Positions 15,636 to 23,699 of a stretch of DNA of 26,345 nt are shown here, in pieces. Under the pieces are notes generated by a model. It was given only the letters and a program-made list of their open reading frames with translations, made no database searches and was not told the origin of the DNA. The DNA comes from an uncultured Acidimicrobiales bacterium (lineage in GTDB: Bacteria > Actinomycetota > Acidimicrobiia > Acidimicrobiales > Iamiaceae). The position numbers and the translations under genes were made by a program. The stretch spans positions 1-26,345 of the forward strand of contig CALANQ010000450.1 of NCBI GenBank assembly GCA_937926025.1, written 5' to 3'. How positions within the stretch are numbered: position 1 is the first letter of the stretch; every line of letters starts with the position of its first letter.

Positions 15636-15664
15636 AGTGTGACCGCACCCGGTGTCCGAATCAA
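15636..15664 (-). promoter_or_regulatory. Possible promoter of the DUF4214 protein gene
   Basis: On the minus strand TTGATT (15659-15664) is followed after 17 nt by CACACT (15636-15641). The -35 is fair and the -10 weak. It lies about 56 nt before the ATG at 15580. Confidence 0.3.
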
Positions 15665-15757
15665 GCCAGAGTCGAGTGAACGCTCGGTTCCCTCGCCGGG
15701 GGAGCCCGCACGGGCCAGCGGAAACTCACCCGCCCCGGTGAGGGCCCGATCGCTAGG

Positions 15758-16282
15758 GTGACGGAGGAGATGAACTTCTTCCTGTGGCTCGGGGCGGCGA
15801 GCACCGGTCTGCTCATCGTCTCGTTGGTGATCGACGGCGCCGACGGGGTCCTCGACATGCTCGACGGCGTCGAGGTCGGCGGCGACTGGCTGTCGCTGCC
15901 CGTCATCGCCGGGTTCACCGGGGCCTTCGGCTTCGGCGCCGGCGCCTTCTACCCGTCCATCGGACTCGCCGCCATCGTCCCCGGCCTGCTCATCGGGCTG
16001 GTCTTCGCCGTGGGCGTCGTGCGGTTGATCCGCTTCATCGAGGACGGTGCCCACGACCCCGCCGAGACCGAGGCCTCCCTGCTCGGCTCCATCGGCCGCA
16101 TCATCACCGCCACCGGGCCCGCCTCCTATGGCGAGGTCCTGCTGCCCCGCGCCAACGGCCCCACCAAGGTCGCCTGCCGCGCCACCGAGGTCCTCCCCCT
16201 CGGCACCGAAGTCGTCGTGGTCGAGGTCTCCTCGTCCACCCTCGTCACCGTCATCCCCCTCAACCTGGAGCAGAACCCCTGA
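15758..16282 (+). CDS. NfeD-like membrane protein
   Basis: A protein of up to 174 residues. A first hydrophobic segment (about 7-27, FLWLGAASTGLLIVSLVI), two or three more helices between 45 and 90 (LPVIAGFTGAFGFGAGAFY, IGLAAIVPGLLIGLVFAVGVV), then a soluble C-terminal beta-rich domain (110-170) of the NfeD OB-fold kind, with GRIITATGPASYGEVLLPR and EVLPLGTEVVVVEV. NfeD proteins with this layout pair with flotillins in membrane microdomains, and here a flotillin gene follows with overlapping stop/start. The start is uncertain: GTG at 15758 has little SD, whereas the ATG at 15770 follows a TAGGGT (15754-15759) that might be a -10 for a nearly leaderless message. The protein differs only by four residues. 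Confidence 0.88.
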   Translation: MTEEMNFFLWLGAASTGLLIVSLVIDGADGVLDMLDGVEVGGDWLSLPVIAGFTGAFGFGAGAFYPSIGLAAIVPGLLIGLVFAVGVVRLIRFIEDGAHDPAETEASLLGSIGRIITATGPASYGEVLLPRANGPTKVACRATEVLPLGTEVVVVEVSSSTLVTVIPLNLEQNP

Positions 16283-17871
16283 TGTCCTCCGTCTTCATCG
16301 CCCTCGTCGGCCTCGCCGTGCTGGTGGTCGTGCTCGCCATGTTCGTGGTGACGCGCATCAAGGTCGCGGGCCCGAACGAGGCGTTCATCATCACCGGCCG
16401 CAAGGGCAAGAGCAGCGGCGACACCTCCGGTCAGAAGGGGGTCATGGGGGCCAGCGTCTTCGTGGTCCCGTTCGTGCAGAAGCTGGGCGCGGTCGACCTC
16501 AGCAGCCGCCAGATCGGCGTCAGCGTCCCGGCGGCCGTGTCCTCCAACGGCATCCGCTGCGTCCTCGAGGGCGTGGCCGCCGTGAAGGTCGGCGGCACCG
16601 AGGAGCTGATCCGCGCCGCCGCCCAGCGCTTCTTGGGCCAGCAGGGCGAGATCGACGTGTTCACCCGCGAGGTGCTCGCCGGCTCCTTGCGCGCCATCGT
16701 CGGCCGGCTCACGGTCGAGGAGATCATCCGGGACCGGGCGGCGTTCGCGTCGGCCGTGGCCGAAGAGGCCGAGAACAGCCTCACCGGCCAGGGCCTCGTG
16801 CTCGACACGTTCCAGCTCCAGGACATCCAGGCCGAAGGCAACTACCTGCTCGACCTCGGCCGCCCCGAGGCCGCCCGGGCCGAGAAGGAGGCCGCCATCG
16901 CCGAGGCCAACGCCCGCCGCGAGGCGGAGCAGGCCCGCATCGCGGCCGAGGAGGAGATCGCCATCGCCAACCGCGAGCTCTCCCTCAAGCAGGCCGAGAT
17001 CAAGGCGCAGACCGACGCCGCCGCGGCCGAGGCCGCCGCCGCCGGACCGCTGGCGCAGGCCGCCCGTGACCAGGAGGTCATCTCGGCGCAGGAGCAGGTC
17101 GCCGCCCGGCGCGCGGAGCTCAAGGAGCGCGAGCTCGACACCGAGGTCCGCAAGCCGGCCGACGCCGAGCGCTACGCCGTCGAGCAGAACGCAGCGGCCA
17201 CCAAGGCCCAGCAGATCGCCGCCGCCGAGGCCCAGGCCGAGCAGGCCCGCCTGTCCGGCGCCGCCGAGCGCGAGCAGCGGACGGCGCTGGCCGAGGCCGT
17301 GAAGGCCGAGGGCCTGGCCGAAGCGGCCGCCGCCCAGGCCCGCGGCGAGGCCCAGGGCCTGGCCGAGGCCACCGCCATGCGGGCCAAGGGCGAGGCTGCG
17401 GCCGAGGCCACCCGCCAGGCCAACCTGGCCGAGCAGGAGCGGCGCATGCAGCTGGCCGAGGCCATCCGGGCCGAGGGCGCCGCCGAGGCGTCCGCCGTGC
17501 TGGCCAAGGGCGAGGCCGAGGCCGAGGCCATGGACAAGAAGGCCGAGGCGTACAAGAACTACGGCGACGCCGCCGTCCTCGACATCGTGGCCGACGCCCT
17601 GCCCAAGGTGGTGGCCGAGGCCGCCCGCCCCATGTCGCAGATCGACAAGGTCACGGTCATCTCCACCGACGGCGCCAGCCAGACGGTGAAGAACGTGACC
17701 TCCACGGTGGCGCAGGGCACCGAGCTCACCAAGGCGCTGCTGGGCGTCGACCTGAGCGAGCTCCTGCAGTCGTTCGTGGCCAGCCGGGCGGCCGGCGGCG
17801 GCGAGCCGGTTCCGGCCCTGGTGCCGGCGGGCCCGGCCGATGCGGAGGTCGAGGATCCCGCCGACGCCTGA
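16282..17871 (+). CDS. Flotillin-family (SPFH/PHB) protein
   Basis: A 529-residue protein with an N-terminal membrane helix (4-24), a PHB/SPFH domain (about 26-200, with GPNEAFIITGRKG and FGFLQ-like region replaced by LVLDTFQLQDIQ), and a long Ala/Glu-rich coiled coil (about 195-440) with repeated units like AEG-LAEA and AKGEAEAEAM. It ends in the typical flotillin segment AEAYKNYGDAAVLDIVADALPKVVAEAARPMSQIDKVTVIS. Flotillins form large rings at the membrane that organise lipid domains and protein complexes. The ATG overlaps the nfeD-like stop (TGATG), so the pair is translationally coupled, matching the known NfeD-flotillin partnership. The terminal 50 residues are Gly/Pro/Ala-rich and variable. 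Confidence 0.94.
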   Translation: MSSVFIALVGLAVLVVVLAMFVVTRIKVAGPNEAFIITGRKGKSSGDTSGQKGVMGASVFVVPFVQKLGAVDLSSRQIGVSVPAAVSSNGIRCVLEGVAAVKVGGTEELIRAAAQRFLGQQGEIDVFTREVLAGSLRAIVGRLTVEEIIRDRAAFASAVAEEAENSLTGQGLVLDTFQLQDIQAEGNYLLDLGRPEAARAEKEAAIAEANARREAEQARIAAEEEIAIANRELSLKQAEIKAQTDAAAAEAAAAGPLAQAARDQEVISAQEQVAARRAELKERELDTEVRKPADAERYAVEQNAAATKAQQIAAAEAQAEQARLSGAAEREQRTALAEAVKAEGLAEAAAAQARGEAQGLAEATAMRAKGEAAAEATRQANLAEQERRMQLAEAIRAEGAAEASAVLAKGEAEAEAMDKKAEAYKNYGDAAVLDIVADALPKVVAEAARPMSQIDKVTVISTDGASQTVKNVTSTVAQGTELTKALLGVDLSELLQSFVASRAAGGGEPVPALVPAGPADAEVEDPADA

Positions 17872-17885
17872 TCGGCGGATCGGGT

Positions 17886-17918
17886 CGCTCGGGCTGATCG
17901 GACCGGTCAGCCCGAGCG
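17886..17918. terminator. Hairpin between the flotillin gene and clpB
   Basis: CGCTCGGGCTGA (17886-17897) pairs perfectly with TCAGCCCGAGCG (17907-17918), with a 9-nt loop, between the convergent stops at 17871 and 17922. Strong stem, no U-tract, symmetric, so it could serve both directions. Confidence 0.6.
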
Positions 17919-17921
17919 GGC

Positions 17922-20408
17922 TCAGGTGGTGAGGGTGATGGCACCGTCGCCGTCGACCCCGACGGTGACGGTGTCGCCCTCGGCCACGGAGCCGTCGAGC
18001 AGCTTCACCGCCAGGGCGTCGCCCACCTCCCGCTGGATGACCCGCTTCAGCGGGCGGGCGCCGAACGCCGGGTCGAACCCGTCGCGGGCCAGTGCCTGCT
18101 CGGCCTCGGGCGAGACCTCCAGCGTGATCCGCCGAGCGGCCAGCCGGGCGCGGAGGCCCTGGAGCTGGATCTCGACGATGCGGGACAGGTCGTCGGTGGT
18201 GAGCGCCCGGAAGCGGACGATGTCGTCGATGCGGTTCACGAACTCCGGCTTGAACAGCGTGAGCGGATCGCCGGGCAGGTTCGACGTCATGATCAGCACG
18301 GTGTTGGTGAAGTCGACCGTGCGGCCCTGGCCGTCGGTGAGGCGGCCGTCGTCGAGCACCTGCAGGAGGATGTTGAAGACGTCGGGGTGGGCCTTCTCGA
18401 TCTCGTCGAGGAGGATCACCGAGTAGGGCCGGCGGCGCACGGCCTCGGTGAGCTGGCCGCCCTGGTCGTAGCCGACGTAGCCGGGCGGGGCGCCCACCAG
18501 GCGGGACACGGCGTGCTTCTCCATGTACTCGCTCATGTCGATGCGGACCATGGCCCGCTCGTCGTCGAAGAGGAAGTCCGCCAGGGTGCGGGCCAGCTCG
18601 GTCTTGCCGACGCCGGTGGGGCCGAGGAACAGGAACGACCCGATGGGCCGGTTGGGGTCCGACAGGCCGGCACGGCTGCGGCGGATGGCGTTGGCGACGG
18701 CCACGACGGCCTCGTCCTGGCCGATGACCCGCTCGTGCAGCACGTCCTCCATGCGGACGAGCTTCTGCACCTCGCCCTCCATGAGGCGGGTGACGGGGAC
18801 GCCGGTCCAGCGGGACACGACCTCGGCCACGTCCTCCTCGTCGACCTCCTCCTTCAGCATCTGCTGGGTGCCCTGCAGCTCCGCCAGGCGCTCGGTGGCC
18901 ACGTCGACCTGGCGCTCGAGCTCGGGGATCTGGCCGTAGCGGATCTCGGCCGCCTTCTCCAGGTCCGTCTCGCGCTCGATCTCGGAGCGCTTGGCCTCGA
19001 GCTGCTCCTTGAGCTCGCGGATCTGGGTGATGGCGTCCTTCTCGCCCTGCCAGTGGGCCTTCATGGACAGGGACTGCTCCTGGAGGTCCGCCAGCTCCTT
19101 GTCGAGGGCGGCGAGGCGGTCCTTGGACGGCGCGTCCTCCTCCTTGGCGAGGGCGACGCGCTCGATCTCCAGCTGGCGGATGCGCCGCTCGACGACGTCG
19201 ATCTCGGTGGGGAGCGAGTCGATCTCGATGCGCAGCTTGGAGGCGGCCTCGTCGATGAGGTCGATGGCCTTGTCGGGCAGGAAGCGACCCGTGATATAGC
19301 GGTCCGAGAGCACGGCCGCGGCCACCAGCGCGGCGTCCTGGATGCGCACGCCGTGGTGCACCTCGTAGCGCTCCTTGAGGCCGCGGAGGATGGCGATGGA
19401 GTCCTCGACGCTGGGCTGGCCGACGAACACCTGCTGGAAGCGGCGCTCGAGCGCGGCGTCGGCCTCGATGAACTTGCGGTACTCCTCGAGCGTGGTGGCG
19501 CCGATCATGCGGAGCTCGCCCCGGGGGAGCATGGGCTTGATCATCTGACCCGCGTCGGCAGCGCCTTCGGCCTTGCCGGCGCCCACGATGGTGTGGAGCT
19601 CGTCGATGAAGGTGATGACCTCGCCGTTGGCGTCGGTGATCTCCTTGAGGACGGCCTTGAGCCGCTCCTCGAACTCGCCGCGGTACTTGGCGCCGGCCAC
19701 CATGCCGGTGAGGTCCAGGCTGATGACCCGCTTGTTCTTGAGCCCCTCGGGCACATCGCCCTCGACGATGCGGCGGGCGAGGCCCTCGACGATGGCGGTC
19801 TTGCCGACGCCGGGCTCCCCGATGAGCACCGGGTTGTTCTTGGTGCGGCGGCTCAGCACCTGGATGGTGCGGCGGATCTCCTCGTCGCGCCCGATGACCG
19901 GGTCGAGCTTGCCCTGGCGGGCGGCCTCGGTGAGGTCCCGGCCGTAGCGCTCGAGGGCCTGGTACTGCTCCTCGGGGTTCTGGCTGGTGACCCGGTGGCT
20001 GCCGCGCACGCTCTGGAGCGCGGTGAGCAGCTCCTCGCGGTCGAGGTTCAGCTGGCCGGCGAGCGCCAGCAGCAGGTGCTCGGTGGAGAGGTACTCGTCG
20101 TGGAGCTCGGCGCGCTGGGCGTCGGCCAGCTCGATGACGTTGTTGAGCGCCCGGGACAGGCGGGCGTCGCCGCCGCCGTCGGCCTTGGGCAGCTTGGCCA
20201 GGTCGTCTTCGGCCTTGTTGCGGAGCGAGGCGGGCGAGGCGCCGACCTTCTCCAGGATGGGGAGGACCACGCCCTCGCTCTGGCCGAGCAGGGCCACGAG
20301 CAGGTGGTCGGGGGTGACCTCGGGGTTGTTGTCCGCCGCGGCGCGGGTGATGGCGCCGTTGACGGCTTCTTGCGTCTTCAGGGTCCAGCGGTTGGGGTCC
20401 AAAGGCAT
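17922..20408 (-). CDS. clpB: ATP-dependent disaggregase ClpB
   Basis: ClpB pulls aggregated proteins apart with DnaK, acting as a cytosolic hexamer. The 828 residues show an N-terminal repeat domain (1-145), AAA-1 with Walker A GEPGVGKT (197-204), Walker B ITFIDE (265-270) and Arg fingers in LERRFQQVF (320-328), a coiled-coil middle domain (about 400-525) that marks ClpB rather than ClpA or ClpC, and AAA-2 with GPTGVGKT (596-603), VILLDE (664-669) and GARPLKR (783-789). The ClpP-binding loop of ClpA/X is not evident. Between MTSN (707-710) and PEFVNRID the linker is only about ten residues, shorter than the roughly 31 of E. coli ClpB, which explains the short length. The ATG at 20408 has no good SD but follows a -10 by 6 nt, so it is probably leaderless. 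An HspR-type operator overlaps the promoter. Confidence 0.97.
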   Translation of the reverse strand: MPLDPNRWTLKTQEAVNGAITRAAADNNPEVTPDHLLVALLGQSEGVVLPILEKVGASPASLRNKAEDDLAKLPKADGGGDARLSRALNNVIELADAQRAELHDEYLSTEHLLLALAGQLNLDREELLTALQSVRGSHRVTSQNPEEQYQALERYGRDLTEAARQGKLDPVIGRDEEIRRTIQVLSRRTKNNPVLIGEPGVGKTAIVEGLARRIVEGDVPEGLKNKRVISLDLTGMVAGAKYRGEFEERLKAVLKEITDANGEVITFIDELHTIVGAGKAEGAADAGQMIKPMLPRGELRMIGATTLEEYRKFIEADAALERRFQQVFVGQPSVEDSIAILRGLKERYEVHHGVRIQDAALVAAAVLSDRYITGRFLPDKAIDLIDEAASKLRIEIDSLPTEIDVVERRIRQLEIERVALAKEEDAPSKDRLAALDKELADLQEQSLSMKAHWQGEKDAITQIRELKEQLEAKRSEIERETDLEKAAEIRYGQIPELERQVDVATERLAELQGTQQMLKEEVDEEDVAEVVSRWTGVPVTRLMEGEVQKLVRMEDVLHERVIGQDEAVVAVANAIRRSRAGLSDPNRPIGSFLFLGPTGVGKTELARTLADFLFDDERAMVRIDMSEYMEKHAVSRLVGAPPGYVGYDQGGQLTEAVRRRPYSVILLDEIEKAHPDVFNILLQVLDDGRLTDGQGRTVDFTNTVLIMTSNLPGDPLTLFKPEFVNRIDDIVRFRALTTDDLSRIVEIQLQGLRARLAARRITLEVSPEAEQALARDGFDPAFGARPLKRVIQREVGDALAVKLLDGSVAEGDTVTVGVDGDGAITLTT

Positions 20409-20414
20409 GGTCCG

Positions 20415-20442
20415 AGTGTACCACCATCACGAAACTTGACAA
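20415..20442 (-). promoter_or_regulatory. Leaderless clpB promoter
   Basis: On the minus strand TTGTCA (20437-20442, five of six -35 positions) is followed after 16 nt by TACACT (20415-20420, TANNNT form). Six nucleotides then separate TACACT from the ATG at 20408, which puts the expected transcription start at the start codon itself. The absence of a Shine-Dalgarno sequence agrees. Confidence 0.62.
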
Positions 20443-20455
20443 CAAGAGACTCAGG
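20435..20455. promoter_or_regulatory. HAIR-like operator (putative HspR site) at clpB
   Basis: The plus strand reads CTTGACA, seven bases, then ACTCAGG. The HspR-associated inverted repeat is CTTGAGT-N7-ACTCAAG; 11 of its 14 defined positions match with exact spacing. It covers the clpB -35 (20437-20442), where a repressor would block polymerase. HspR controls clpB and the dnaK operon in many actinobacteria. Binding here is inferred; no hspR gene is in the window. Confidence 0.6.
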
Positions 20456-20507
20456 TTTTCCTGGCCGGGACGAACGTCCGATTCGATGCCCTCCGAGGGT
20501 CCGGACG

Positions 20508-20513
20508 TACGAT
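20508..20513 (+). promoter_or_regulatory. Possible -10 of the anchored-protein gene at 20544
   Basis: TACGAT fits the -10 pattern (five of six) and lies about 31 nt before the ATG. No -35 is clear at 16-18 nt. A 7-bp inverted repeat, ACGTCCG (20474-20480) and CGGACGT (20502-20508), touches it and may be an operator or chance. Confidence 0.3.
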
Positions 20514-20543
20514 GCACCGGAGCGGAGACCGGGAGGAGCGGGC

Positions 20544-21308
20544 ATGGCCGACGAGTTCGACGAAGCAGATCCCACCGATGACGCCGAGCCCATCTGGGAG
20601 ACCCCCGGCGACGCCGCCGCGCTCGAGTTCGCCCTCAGCCCCGACGAACCGCCTCGCCGCACCCGCCTCATCATCGGCATCGTCTGCCTGGTGGCCGGCC
20701 TGGTGATCGCGGCCGTCGCGGTCTTCGCCGCCGTCGGCGACGACGCCGACCGGTCGGCCGATCGCAGCGCATCCGCAGCCACCAGCACCCAGCCGATGGC
20801 CACCACCACCGCGGCGCCCCTCCCCGGCCAGAGCGTCGACACCACCGCCATCGCCGGCACCGACCTGGCGACCGCCGACGACGTCGCCAGCGCCCGGTGG
20901 CCCAGCGGGCTGGGCGGTCGACCCCGAGGGCTCGGACCCCAGGGCACTCCGCCACCCGCCGAAGCCGGCGACCTCGAGCCGGGCTACTACCTGTGGAACG
21001 ACTTCTCCGGCTGGCACCTGTGGCTGGTGGGCGGCACGGACCAGGACCGGGTCACCGTCACGTCCGATGCCGAGGTCTCCAAGGCCAACGCCACCGGAGG
21101 CGAGATCGCCGTCGACCGGCTGGCCAACGCCTTCGCCTTCGCCCGCGGCGGCGCGGGAGAACCCGTCGTCGGCGTGGACTTCAACCCCGGGTTCTACTCC
21201 CGCACCTTCATCGTCACCGTGGACGGGGATCTCCCGCTGCACGCGGGTGGCGGAGCGAAGCCGGTCACCAAGTACTACGGGGTCCACAAGTCCAAGACGA
21301 ACACCTGA
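20544..21308 (+). CDS. Single-pass membrane protein with an extracytoplasmic domain, function unknown
   Basis: A 254-residue protein with a strong ribosome-binding site (GGGAGGAG, 20531-20538). The N-terminal 40 residues are acidic and cytoplasmic (MADEFDEADPTDDAEPIWE), followed by PPRRTR and one membrane helix (about 42-64), then a Ser/Thr/Ala/Pro-rich linker (70-140). A compact C-terminal domain starts LEPGYYLWNDFSGWHLWLVGG and ends FNPGFYSRTFIVTVDGDLPLHAGGGAKPVTKYYGVHKSK, probably beta-rich and rich in aromatic residues. I do not recognise a named family. It is divergent from clpB and convergent with another anchored protein of similar plan. A sensory, envelope-binding or assembly role is possible but none is shown. 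Confidence 0.85.
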   Translation: MADEFDEADPTDDAEPIWETPGDAAALEFALSPDEPPRRTRLIIGIVCLVAGLVIAAVAVFAAVGDDADRSADRSASAATSTQPMATTTAAPLPGQSVDTTAIAGTDLATADDVASARWPSGLGGRPRGLGPQGTPPPAEAGDLEPGYYLWNDFSGWHLWLVGGTDQDRVTVTSDAEVSKANATGGEIAVDRLANAFAFARGGAGEPVVGVDFNPGFYSRTFIVTVDGDLPLHAGGGAKPVTKYYGVHKSKTNT

Positions 21309-21314
21309 GGGCTC

Positions 21315-21330
21315 ACCGGCCCCCGCCGGT
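21315..21330. terminator. Hairpin between convergent anchored-protein genes
   Basis: ACCGGC (21315-21320) and GCCGGT (21325-21330) form a perfect 6-bp stem with a CCCC loop between the stops at 21308 and 21330. No U-tract. Confidence 0.4.
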
Positions 21331-21878
21331 CACCCCTTGGTGCACTCCTGGATCCACGCCGTCGACACCGTGGCCAGCGCCGGCACCCAGCCGTCGGGGA
21401 CATCGGCCGGTGCGAGCTCCTCGAGCGAGTCCATCTGCTCGAGCGCCGTCAGGACCTCCTCCCGCGAGTCGCGCAGGACGACGAGGCTGGGCTGGATCCC
21501 GGTCGGCGACACCGCGATGACCTGGTCGAAGTCGAGGTCGCGGTAGATGGTGCGGAAGTCCTCGATGCCGACCGTCGGGCTGAAGCCCTCGCTGGCCTGG
21601 ACCAGCTGGGCGCAGAACTCCGTGTAGTCCCCTTCCGGGACCACCACCGTGCTGGGCACCGCCTCCATCAGCGGCGACTCCGCCTGCGGGGCCGCAGCGA
21701 CCGTAGTCGGGGTGGGCTCGCCGTCACCGGCGCCGAGCGTCATGACCAGGACGGCCACCACGACCAGGATGCCGAGGGCGCCGCCGATCACGATGCCCCA
21801 CACCTGGCGCCGGTCGGTGGACGGCGGGCGCCGTTCGGACCTCTGCCGATCGCCTGTCGGTTCTGCCAACTCGCTCAC
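21330..21878 (-). CDS. Single-pass anchored protein with two-cysteine external domain, function unknown
   Basis: From the GTG at 21878, which has GGAG 4 nt upstream, the protein has 182 residues; the in-frame ATG at 21917 lacks a usable ribosome-binding site and would overlap the preceding gene. A charged N-terminus with RRPPSTDRRQ precedes a membrane helix (about 26-49, VWGIVIGGALGILVVVAVLVMTL). A Thr/Ala/Pro linker and an extracytoplasmic domain (about 80-182) follow, with FCAQLVQ near its start and QECTKG near its end. These are the only two Cys and may form a disulfide. The domain is acidic and helical in appearance. No family is recognised. It is last in a likely three-gene minus-strand operon after a GT-C-like protein and an acyltransferase-like protein, with 22 nt between it and the upstream stop. 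Confidence 0.8.
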   Translation of the reverse strand: MSELAEPTGDRQRSERRPPSTDRRQVWGIVIGGALGILVVVAVLVMTLGAGDGEPTPTTVAAAPQAESPLMEAVPSTVVVPEGDYTEFCAQLVQASEGFSPTVGIEDFRTIYRDLDFDQVIAVSPTGIQPSLVVLRDSREEVLTALEQMDSLEELAPADVPDGWVPALATVSTAWIQECTKG

Positions 21879-21900
21879 CGCGCTCCTTCGCCACTGCTGG

Positions 21901-23661
21901 TCATCCGTCGGCCCCATCCTCGTCCACGAGGTACACGCGGATGATGTTCACGTCTGCATCCTTGCGGTTCACGCTCATCTCCTGGCGGGCCAGGAGGCGA
22001 GTGCCCTCGGGATAGGCGGCATCAGCCTCCGCGGAGACGACGATGGTCCCGTCGACCTCTTGGCCGTCGTACCCGCGGTGCTCCGCGTACGCCCGGGTGA
22101 ACGGCCCGATGTCCATCAGGATCGTGTCGCCGCGGTAGTCGAGGTCGTGAACCAGCGCGGGTCCGACCGAGACGACGACCGAACCGCCCGCGTAGCGCAC
22201 GCGATAGGTCCCCTCCGGCAGCTCCTCCTTCACCCGGTTGATGAGCTGCGTGGTCTCGTCGGCGATGTCGCCGTCGCGATCGGTGGAGAGCCCGACGGTC
22301 CGCAGCGTGCCCGACACCACCAGCACCAGAGCGATGGCGGCCGCCGCCAGGCCCGGCTGGCGCACGACCTCCCGCCAGAACGAGGGGAGCAACTGCCACA
22401 GCATCCAGGCCAGCGCCGTCCACGCGAACGCGCTGACCGTCCACATCCAGCGGAGGTTGGACGCCTGGATGCCGGCGCCGACCGGGAGCTTCACCGCCGT
22501 GTAGGTGCCGGCCAGCGCGGCCAGGACGGTGACCAGCGCCATGGCCGCGCGCGCCGTGTCGCGGCGGCGGTAGAACACGACGCCCAGCCCGATGATGGCG
22601 ACCAGCACCGCGTAGCCCAGGACGATCTCGAGCGTCGACGGGGTGTGGAGGTAGCCGAGGGGCCCGAACCGGCGGGCGAACGCGGGCGGCGGGCCGAGCG
22701 CCACCGCCAGCCGCTCCAGGGCGAAGGTGACCCCCTCGCCGGCGGTGCGCTTCCCCGTGAAGGTCTGGATGATGGCGTTCACGTTGTGATCGCCCCAGAT
22801 CTCGTCGATGATCACCGGCAGCCACAGGACCCCCGCGACCACCAGGCTGGTGATGGCCGTGGGCCGCACCCACGACGAGTCCGCCGCCCGGCGCCGGATC
22901 CGGCCGAGCCACCACACGCCGAACACGATGGACACGGCCACCACCGGGGCGCCGGTCCCGAGGTAGCTCAGGTGGTCCTGCAGCGCGAACGTGCCGCACA
23001 GGACGAAGACCGGCGTGACCCGCAGGTCGCCGGCGATGATCGACCAGCAGGCGAACAGCAGGGTGAAGGCCACGAACGACCCGACGTTCGACGACACCGG
23101 GTCGTGGAGGATGTTGCCGCCGAGCGAGCGCGCCATGGCCAGCGTGGCCAGGACCGCCACCCCCATCAGCCCGAACCCACCCCTTCGGAAGGCCAGCCAC
23201 CCCGTCCCGACGAACGCCACGCTGTTGATGGCGGCGGCGCCCAGCGCTAGGCCGACGATCGGGCCGAGCACGGCCACGAACGGGGCCACCAGGTAGAACT
23301 CGATCGGACCCGGGTGGCTGGTGGCGATGCCGCTGCCGAAGTTCTCGCCGGTGGTGGGCTGGCCGATCAGCGGGAAGTGGCCGGTGAGCACGTCGTGCAC
23401 CCGCAGCCCGATGAGGGCGTTGTCGCCCGACGGGCGCCACCCCTGGATCAAGACGATGGCCGCGCTGAGCAGCGGCAGCAGCGCCAGCGCCACCAGGACG
23501 CCCCGGGCGACCCAGAGCTGGCGCGGTGGCAGGTCGGACATCCGGTGGATGGGTGCCGGCCGGAACGACGTGCGAGCGGCGGCCGCCGGTTCGCCCGCCG
23601 CCTGCGAGCGAGCGTCGTCGGGCCCCGTCGGGGCTGCGGTGGGGGCCGAGGAAGGGGTCAT
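21901..23661 (-). CDS. Polytopic membrane protein, probable GT-C type glycosyltransferase
   Basis: A 586-residue protein with roughly ten to twelve membrane helices. After a polar head (1-50) and the first helix (about 52-73), the first external loop reads GWRPSGDNALIGLRVHDVLTGHFPLIGQPTTGENFGS (75-110), followed by SHPGPIEFYLVAPFVA. An acidic residue in this loop (Asp80) is where GT-C glycosyltransferases of the PMT/ArnT kind carry the catalytic Asp, and HPGP-EF resembles HPP-like motifs in that fold. The C-terminal 130 residues form a soluble extracytoplasmic domain. GT-C enzymes use lipid-phosphate sugar donors. Donor and acceptor here are unknown. No clear SD precedes the ATG at 23661, so the start may be further in, for example at the MSDLPPRQLW site (23541). 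It is 38 nt downstream of the acyltransferase-like gene. Confidence 0.82.
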   Translation of the reverse strand: MTPSSAPTAAPTGPDDARSQAAGEPAAAARTSFRPAPIHRMSDLPPRQLWVARGVLVALALLPLLSAAIVLIQGWRPSGDNALIGLRVHDVLTGHFPLIGQPTTGENFGSGIATSHPGPIEFYLVAPFVAVLGPIVGLALGAAAINSVAFVGTGWLAFRRGGFGLMGVAVLATLAMARSLGGNILHDPVSSNVGSFVAFTLLFACWSIIAGDLRVTPVFVLCGTFALQDHLSYLGTGAPVVAVSIVFGVWWLGRIRRRAADSSWVRPTAITSLVVAGVLWLPVIIDEIWGDHNVNAIIQTFTGKRTAGEGVTFALERLAVALGPPPAFARRFGPLGYLHTPSTLEIVLGYAVLVAIIGLGVVFYRRRDTARAAMALVTVLAALAGTYTAVKLPVGAGIQASNLRWMWTVSAFAWTALAWMLWQLLPSFWREVVRQPGLAAAAIALVLVVSGTLRTVGLSTDRDGDIADETTQLINRVKEELPEGTYRVRYAGGSVVVSVGPALVHDLDYRGDTILMDIGPFTRAYAEHRGYDGQEVDGTIVVSAEADAAYPEGTRLLARQEMSVNRKDADVNIIRVYLVDEDGADG

Positions 23662-23699
23662 GGTGCGGGGTCCACCGGGCGCCGACGGATCGGTGGAGC

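Noticed and set aside
20426..20432. ATCACGA near clpB as a PadR half-site
   Set aside because: A single 7-base match is expected several times by chance in 26 kb, and no second arm is present.
16126..20517. A 1463-codon open frame on the minus strand
   Set aside because: It is antisense to the NfeD/flotillin genes and a shifted frame of clpB. The true genes show clear motifs in other frames.
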